Shown piece after piece: positions 60,191 to 64,000 of a stretch of DNA of 64,000 nt. The stretch covers positions 1,059,694-1,123,693 of the forward strand of contig NZ_QUMT01000002.1 of the NCBI RefSeq assembly GCF_003387155.1. Reading direction: 5' to 3'. Source of the stretch: Roseateles depolymerans. Lineage in GTDB: Bacteria; Pseudomonadota; Gammaproteobacteria; Burkholderiales; Burkholderiaceae_C. The position numbers and the translations under genes are program-made. Numbering within the stretch: the first letter of the stretch is position 1; every line of letters starts with the position of its first letter. Below the pieces are notes generated by a model that ran no database searches, had not been told where the DNA came from, and saw only the letters and a list, made by a program, of their open reading frames with translations.

Positions 60191-61156
60191 ATGCCGATGC
60201 CAAAGTATTCTCTTCGTGCTGTTGCTCCCTGCGTGCTGGCTGCCTTGCTGGCGGGCTGTGTCACGCCTCCCAAGAACACCGCGCCCGCGCCGGAGCCGGT
60301 CGCCCCGGCTGCTTCAGCCCCGGTGGCGCCGCCTGAGCCGCCCCCTCCTCCCCCCGCGACGCCGGCCCAACAGGCCCAGGCGCAGAAGATGGCCCTGTCC
60401 GCCGTCGACATGCTGGAGGCGGGCCAGGAAGACCAGGCCCGCGCCGAGATCCAGCGTGCGCTGGCGGTGGACCGGGACAACAAGCTGGCCAACAGCCTGA
60501 TGCGCCAGATCACCGGGGATCCGGTGCAGATGCTGGGCAGGGAGTCGTGGTCGTACACCGTCCGGCCGAATGACACGCTGTCGCGCATCTCCGGCCGGTT
60601 CATGGGCGACATCTATTCGTTCTACATCCTGGCGCGCTACAACGACATCAAGGTGCCGGCCCGTGTGGCGGGTGGTCAGGTGCTGCGTATTCCGGGCAAG
60701 GCGCCGCCGCCCGGGTCGCTGGACCCGCAGCCGTCGCCGCGTGGACGCAACACGCCGGCACCGGCGCCGCAGCCGGCTGCGGCGACGCCTGCTCCGGCTC
60801 CTACCCCGGCGGCTGCACCGACGCCGGCACCGGCTCCGGAGCTGAGCGCTGGTGAGAAGGCCATGCGCAACGGCGAATCCTGGGAACGCAGCAACCGGCT
60901 GGACCGGGCGTTGGATGAGTACAAACGCGCGGCGTCGATGGACCAGCCGGGTGCGCAGGCCAAGGTGGACGTGGTGCGCAAGAAGCTGATCGACCGGTCG
61001 ACGCTGGCGGCGCGAACTGCGTTCGCCAAGCAGGATCTGGCGGGGTCGATCAAGGCTTGGGACAACGTTTTGGAGCTGGACCCTGGCAATGAAGTGGCCA
61101 AGCTGGAGCGGCAGAAGGCGGTGTCGTTGAAGGCGAAGGTGGATCAGCTGAAGTGA
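60191..61156 (+). CDS. T6SS-linked LysM/TPR lipoprotein
   Basis: 321 residues. Lipobox LAGC with Cys23; then a Pro/Ala linker, a TPR-like helical pair (AVDMLEAGQEDQARAEIQRA then LAVDRDNKLANSLMRQ), a LysM domain (SYTVRPNDTLSRISGRFMGD, ARYNDIKVPARVAGGQVL then RIPGK), a second Pro/Ala-rich linker, and C-terminal TPR-type helices (NRLDRALDEYKRAASMDQ). LysM implies peptidoglycan binding. Homologues are common at the edge of Burkholderiales T6SS loci; it may prepare or hold the cell wall around the apparatus. Divergent from tagH with a 164-base gap lacking a clear promoter. Confidence 0.85.
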   Translation: MPMPKYSLRAVAPCVLAALLAGCVTPPKNTAPAPEPVAPAASAPVAPPEPPPPPPATPAQQAQAQKMALSAVDMLEAGQEDQARAEIQRALAVDRDNKLANSLMRQITGDPVQMLGRESWSYTVRPNDTLSRISGRFMGDIYSFYILARYNDIKVPARVAGGQVLRIPGKAPPPGSLDPQPSPRGRNTPAPAPQPAAATPAPAPTPAAAPTPAPAPELSAGEKAMRNGESWERSNRLDRALDEYKRAASMDQPGAQAKVDVVRKKLIDRSTLAARTAFAKQDLAGSIKAWDNVLELDPGNEVAKLERQKAVSLKAKVDQLK

Positions 61157-61196
61157 TGGGCTGAGCGTGTCCGGACCAAGGTCCGGCTGATCAAAA

Positions 61197-61230
61197 AAAG
61201 GCCGCCGCGGTGGGAACTGCGGTGGCCTTT
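61197..61230 (-). terminator. Intrinsic terminator of the RTX-like gene
   Basis: A 14-bp stem with two G-U pairs, AAAGGCCGCCGCGG (61197-61210) and CTGCGGTGGCCTTT (61217-61230), loop TGGGAA. In the minus direction it is followed by an uninterrupted T run (A7 on the plus strand, 61193-61199). A second hairpin CCGGACC-AA-GGTCCGG is at 61171-61186 and may stop the LysM transcript from the other side. Confidence 0.85.
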
Positions 61231-61285
61231 GTCATGGGAGCGCACGCGAACCTGTCAGGATTTTTGTGCGCGAATCACCGATCGA

Positions 61286-64000
61286 TCAGACAGCCAGCAC
61301 CGCCATGCTCCCAGCCCAGTTGGTGGAACCAGGGGGCGTGAGCGACATGTACTGTGGGACTTCAATGCCCTGCGTGCTCAGCAAGCCTTCAATATCCTGA
61401 TCCAGCATGACGACGCCCGGAACGTCGGTGAAACGGATCTGATCCAGCCGACCGTTGGAACGGTCAAACCAATCCACCACGGTGACTTCATCTCTGGAGT
61501 CCTTCAGCGTGATCTTCAGGTGACTGCCCTGCTTCTCAAAACGCAGGTCCGACAGCCGTATGCCTGGACCAAACTCCAGGATATCGATCTCGTCAGCGCC
61601 GCGCCCCGATTCATCGAGCGTGTCTGACCCGTCGCCCCTTCCAAAGCGATAAAGATCACTGCCTGCCCGACCCAAGAGGTAGTCGTCGCCCGCGCCGCCG
61701 ATGAGCAGGTCATTGAGGCTGCCGCCAAGGAGTTGGTCATTGCCCGCCCCGCCCCAAAGGCGGTTCTCGCGTTGATTCAGGCCGGCGAGGTAGTCGGCCC
61801 CGTCGCTGCCGTGCAATTCGGCGAGTGCAAACAGATCCTGCGCGCTCAACACGCGGCCATCGGCAAACTCGATGCGCTCCATCACATCAGGATTGAGCCA
61901 AAGTCCCTCCACCAGCACGGCATCGTCGGTCCCCCAGCTCAACTCAAGCCCATCGCCAACGCATCGGACGATGAGGCGGTCGGCCTCGATGCCGACGCCA
62001 AACCGAAGGGTGTCGATGCCCGTTGCGGCCAGGCTGTATCCGTCCCCGATGGTGTCACGCCCCTCCTGTGCGTTCACGATGAAAAGGTCGTCCTCCCCCC
62101 GGGAGAGCATTCGGTCATTCCCTTTGCCGCCCGCGATGACGTTGTTTCCATACGGTGCATAGATGGCGTCGTCGCCGTCGCCACCGAACAGCAGGTCGTT
62201 GAAGTGACTGCCGGTGATGGAATCATTGCCGGCCCCTCCATACACGGCCACCGCTGCATCCCAATGCTGGTAGTAGAGGACGTCGCGCCACTCGGTACCG
62301 CGGAACACCTCGCGGCCGTGGTGCTGAAGCGCTTCTTGAAAGTCGCCGGGGCTGGCTGCGCCGGGAACTGCCGCAATTGCCGGAATCGCCGAATTTTCCA
62401 GCGCCATGCTGACCTGCGCGGCAGCCTCGCCGCCTCTCTCAAGGGATTGGAAAAAGCTGCTCATCCGGGCTCGGGCCGCGGCATGATCGGGGCTCGTATC
62501 AGCCGCCCATTCAGCCTGCCAGAACGTTTTGATGTGGCTGACGTCCCACTGGAGAGAAAGGTCGGGCGCCACTGTCACGTTCAGCCGCCCCAGGACGTCG
62601 GCGAAGTCAACCTGCGTCAGGAGCCGTTCTGTCACGAAATCGACGATGCGGTCGTAAGCCCGCTCCAGCGAGACGCTGGCATCCCGCCCAGGCATAGCCG
62701 ATACGCTCGACGCCTGCATAAACGCCTGACCCAGAACGATCTCGACAGTCCCAACATGGCGGGCGTCGATGAACTCGCCCCGCGAGTGGGGGTCCAAAGA
62801 GGCGGCGCCGGTCCAGACCTGAACGATCTCGTGAATCAGCTCGGTCCGTTGGGCTGGGGATGAGATCCAACGCTGGACGAGCGCCTGCAACTGCCCGCTC
62901 TTGTCGGCCGCCATGGCCTGATGAAGGGACAGGGCATTCCCTACCGATGGCAAGTCCGGCAAGGCGTCAATGTCAGGCGTTGTTTCGTAATGCACCAACG
63001 CACGGCTTTTGGACGGATCGGTATTGAACCAGACGTCGTCGATGCTCCTTTCGTGGCCCTCCGTCGTCCTATAAAAGCCCTTCTGACGGTGGACGTTGCC
63101 GGACGCGTCGGTAGTCCACGGCGAGAAATACTGCAGTCCGATGGAGGCGACGTTGGCCTCTGACAGCGAAAGAAGTTCACCCTCATCCACCACCGCGTTG
63201 GCGTTCGCGTCTTTCCAGATATTCAGTTGGGTGAAGACTGCGTCAGCCGCAGTGATCCGGCCGTCGCCGTTGGCATCAAAAGCGGCAAGCGCTTCAAACC
63301 CATTCTCTGCCTTGCGACCGTCGGCCAGTCGTGTGTGATTGCCAAACAATTCAGCGCCTGAATCGATTTGGCCATTGCGGTTGCGGTCGAGCACCAGCAG
63401 ACCGTCGGTCGGTGCCACCCAGCCAGTGCGCTCGGCAAAGCCGTTGTGGTCAAGATCGAAGTAGACGGAGGCAGGGTTCAATGCCAGCGTGGTCACGCCG
63501 TCGCCATCGAGATCGAGAACCAGCGGCGAGGCTGTCGTGGTGGCATCACCAAAAGCGCGTTTGACCGCGGCCAGCATGGCGTCCGTTGCTTCGCCAGCCG
63601 CCGCTCCGCCCAGCACGCCACCCGCAACACCGGCGAGCAGGGTGAGCGAACCCGCCGCGATCGCGCCTGCAGGGCCCAGGAGATACAGCGGCGCGAGCGC
63701 GGAACCCACCATCTGCGCCGCAGCGGTTCCTGCTGCCAAGCCTCCCGCAAACTCCGCCAGCCAGCGACTGAGCAGCGAGGCGGCGCGGACGTTGTCCCCC
63801 TGGTCGATCGCGGCATTCGCTTCGGCCGCAACAAGCCCGAGGCCGATGAGATCGCCGGCCCAGCCGAGCTTGTCCAGCGTGCGCAGCGCCGCTGCCCGGA
63901 GGGCCGCGTGCTCCGGGCCCATCAGTTTGGACTGCTCGAGGTAATGCTCCTTGATCTCGTGAAGGATCTCAGCGCCCTCGCGGTGTGATTCGAGCTTGGA
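61286..64000 (-). CDS. Large RTX-like calcium-binding protein (5' end outside window)
   Basis: The frame is open to the right edge, so these 904 residues are the C-terminal part; the ATG at 63922 is internal. From the visible N-side: a hydrophobic Gly/Ala-rich region (PAGAIAAGSLTLLAGVAGGV then LGGAAAGEATDAML) like a glycine-zipper membrane segment; EF-hand-like DxDxDG loops (LDLDGDGVTTLAL, DLDHNGFAERTG, DRNRNGQIDSGAELFG, DANGDGRITAADAV); a long middle domain; and RTX nonapeptides (GGAGNDSITG, GGDGDDAIY, GGKGNDRML, GGAGNDQLLGG, GGAGDDYLLG). The terminus ends in small and hydrophobic residues as in type I-secreted proteins. It follows the T6SS locus convergently. Whether it is a type I-secreted toxin, adhesin or T6SS-related effector cannot be decided here. 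Confidence 0.85.
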   Translation of the reverse strand, partial: SKLESHREGAEILHEIKEHYLEQSKLMGPEHAALRAAALRTLDKLGWAGDLIGLGLVAAEANAAIDQGDNVRAASLLSRWLAEFAGGLAAGTAAAQMVGSALAPLYLLGPAGAIAAGSLTLLAGVAGGVLGGAAAGEATDAMLAAVKRAFGDATTTASPLVLDLDGDGVTTLALNPASVYFDLDHNGFAERTGWVAPTDGLLVLDRNRNGQIDSGAELFGNHTRLADGRKAENGFEALAAFDANGDGRITAADAVFTQLNIWKDANANAVVDEGELLSLSEANVASIGLQYFSPWTTDASGNVHRQKGFYRTTEGHERSIDDVWFNTDPSKSRALVHYETTPDIDALPDLPSVGNALSLHQAMAADKSGQLQALVQRWISSPAQRTELIHEIVQVWTGAASLDPHSRGEFIDARHVGTVEIVLGQAFMQASSVSAMPGRDASVSLERAYDRIVDFVTERLLTQVDFADVLGRLNVTVAPDLSLQWDVSHIKTFWQAEWAADTSPDHAAARARMSSFFQSLERGGEAAAQVSMALENSAIPAIAAVPGAASPGDFQEALQHHGREVFRGTEWRDVLYYQHWDAAVAVYGGAGNDSITGSHFNDLLFGGDGDDAIYAPYGNNVIAGGKGNDRMLSRGEDDLFIVNAQEGRDTIGDGYSLAATGIDTLRFGVGIEADRLIVRCVGDGLELSWGTDDAVLVEGLWLNPDVMERIEFADGRVLSAQDLFALAELHGSDGADYLAGLNQRENRLWGGAGNDQLLGGSLNDLLIGGAGDDYLLGRAGSDLYRFGRGDGSDTLDESGRGADEIDILEFGPGIRLSDLRFEKQGSHLKITLKDSRDEVTVVDWFDRSNGRLDQIRFTDVPGVVMLDQDIEGLLSTQGIEVPQYMSLTPPGSTNWAGSMAVLAV

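Noticed and set aside
1-64000. Search for tRNA, rRNA, CRISPR repeats, insertion sequences and integrase genes.
   Set aside because: Nothing with regular repeat-spacer spacing, transposase motifs or recognisable RNA gene structure was seen by eye; short RNAs could still be missed.

Overview
The window reads as chromosome of a high-GC betaproteobacterium, most likely a Burkholderiales member of the Roseateles/Mitsuaria type. The signs are dense translationally coupled genes, a Burkholderiales-type porin, ChvE/GguAB-type sugar uptake and a betaproteobacterial-style type VI secretion (T6SS) block. The genus is inferred. I saw no rRNA, tRNA, insertion sequence or CRISPR array.

Region 1 (1-13.8 kb, plus strand) is the distal half of an extracellular contractile injection system (eCIS, Afp/PVC/MAC-like): two large baseplate proteins (the first cut by the left edge), a fibre/baseplate-associated protein, the tape-measure protein, the AAA+ ATPase, a large membrane-anchored protein of unknown role and a DUF4157 protein. 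Sheath, tube and spike genes would lie to the left. Region 2 (13.9-16.8 kb) is an AT-richer accessory patch. It holds a small exported protein, a probable eCIS cargo protein (14424-15464), a cysteine-containing exported protein and a small membrane protein. The cargo candidate shares an N-terminal DQSPR..AQR tag with the DUF4157 protein and carries two GX2H motifs like those of the TIKI/TraB/EreA/ChaN superfamily. I regard this as the most novel item in the window.

Region 3 (16.9-32.1 kb) handles plant-type sugars: a ROK regulator with xylB and xylA, a LacI regulator, a porin, a single-domain response regulator, a chvE-gguA-gguB ABC importer, and a GH9 cellulase coupled to an MFS importer. 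Region 4 (32.4-49.2 kb) combines an L-arabonate-dehydratase-like enzyme, a ytfQRT-yjfF importer, and two divergent operons for non-phosphorylative (Weimberg-type) pentose oxidation. One encodes 2-keto-3-deoxy-L-arabonate dehydratase, alpha-ketoglutaric semialdehyde dehydrogenase, a GntR and a GbpR-like LysR regulator. The other encodes a sugar dehydrogenase, an SMP-30 lactonase and an aldose epimerase. Their shared intergenic region holds two perfect palindromes with a GT-N3-AC core and a GAAA-loop hairpin. Inside region 4, at 34.3-36.9 kb, sits a minus-strand run of five small ankyrin/leucine-rich-like/unknown genes that looks like an immunity or adaptor array.

Region 5 (49.3-61.2 kb) is half of a T6SS locus: tssJ-tssK-tssL-tssM-tagF, then on the opposite strand a PP2C phosphatase and an FHA protein, then a LysM lipoprotein. 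A large calcium-binding RTX-like protein runs off the right edge. The window therefore carries parts of two different contractile injection machines, eCIS and T6SS, on either side of a sugar-catabolism region.
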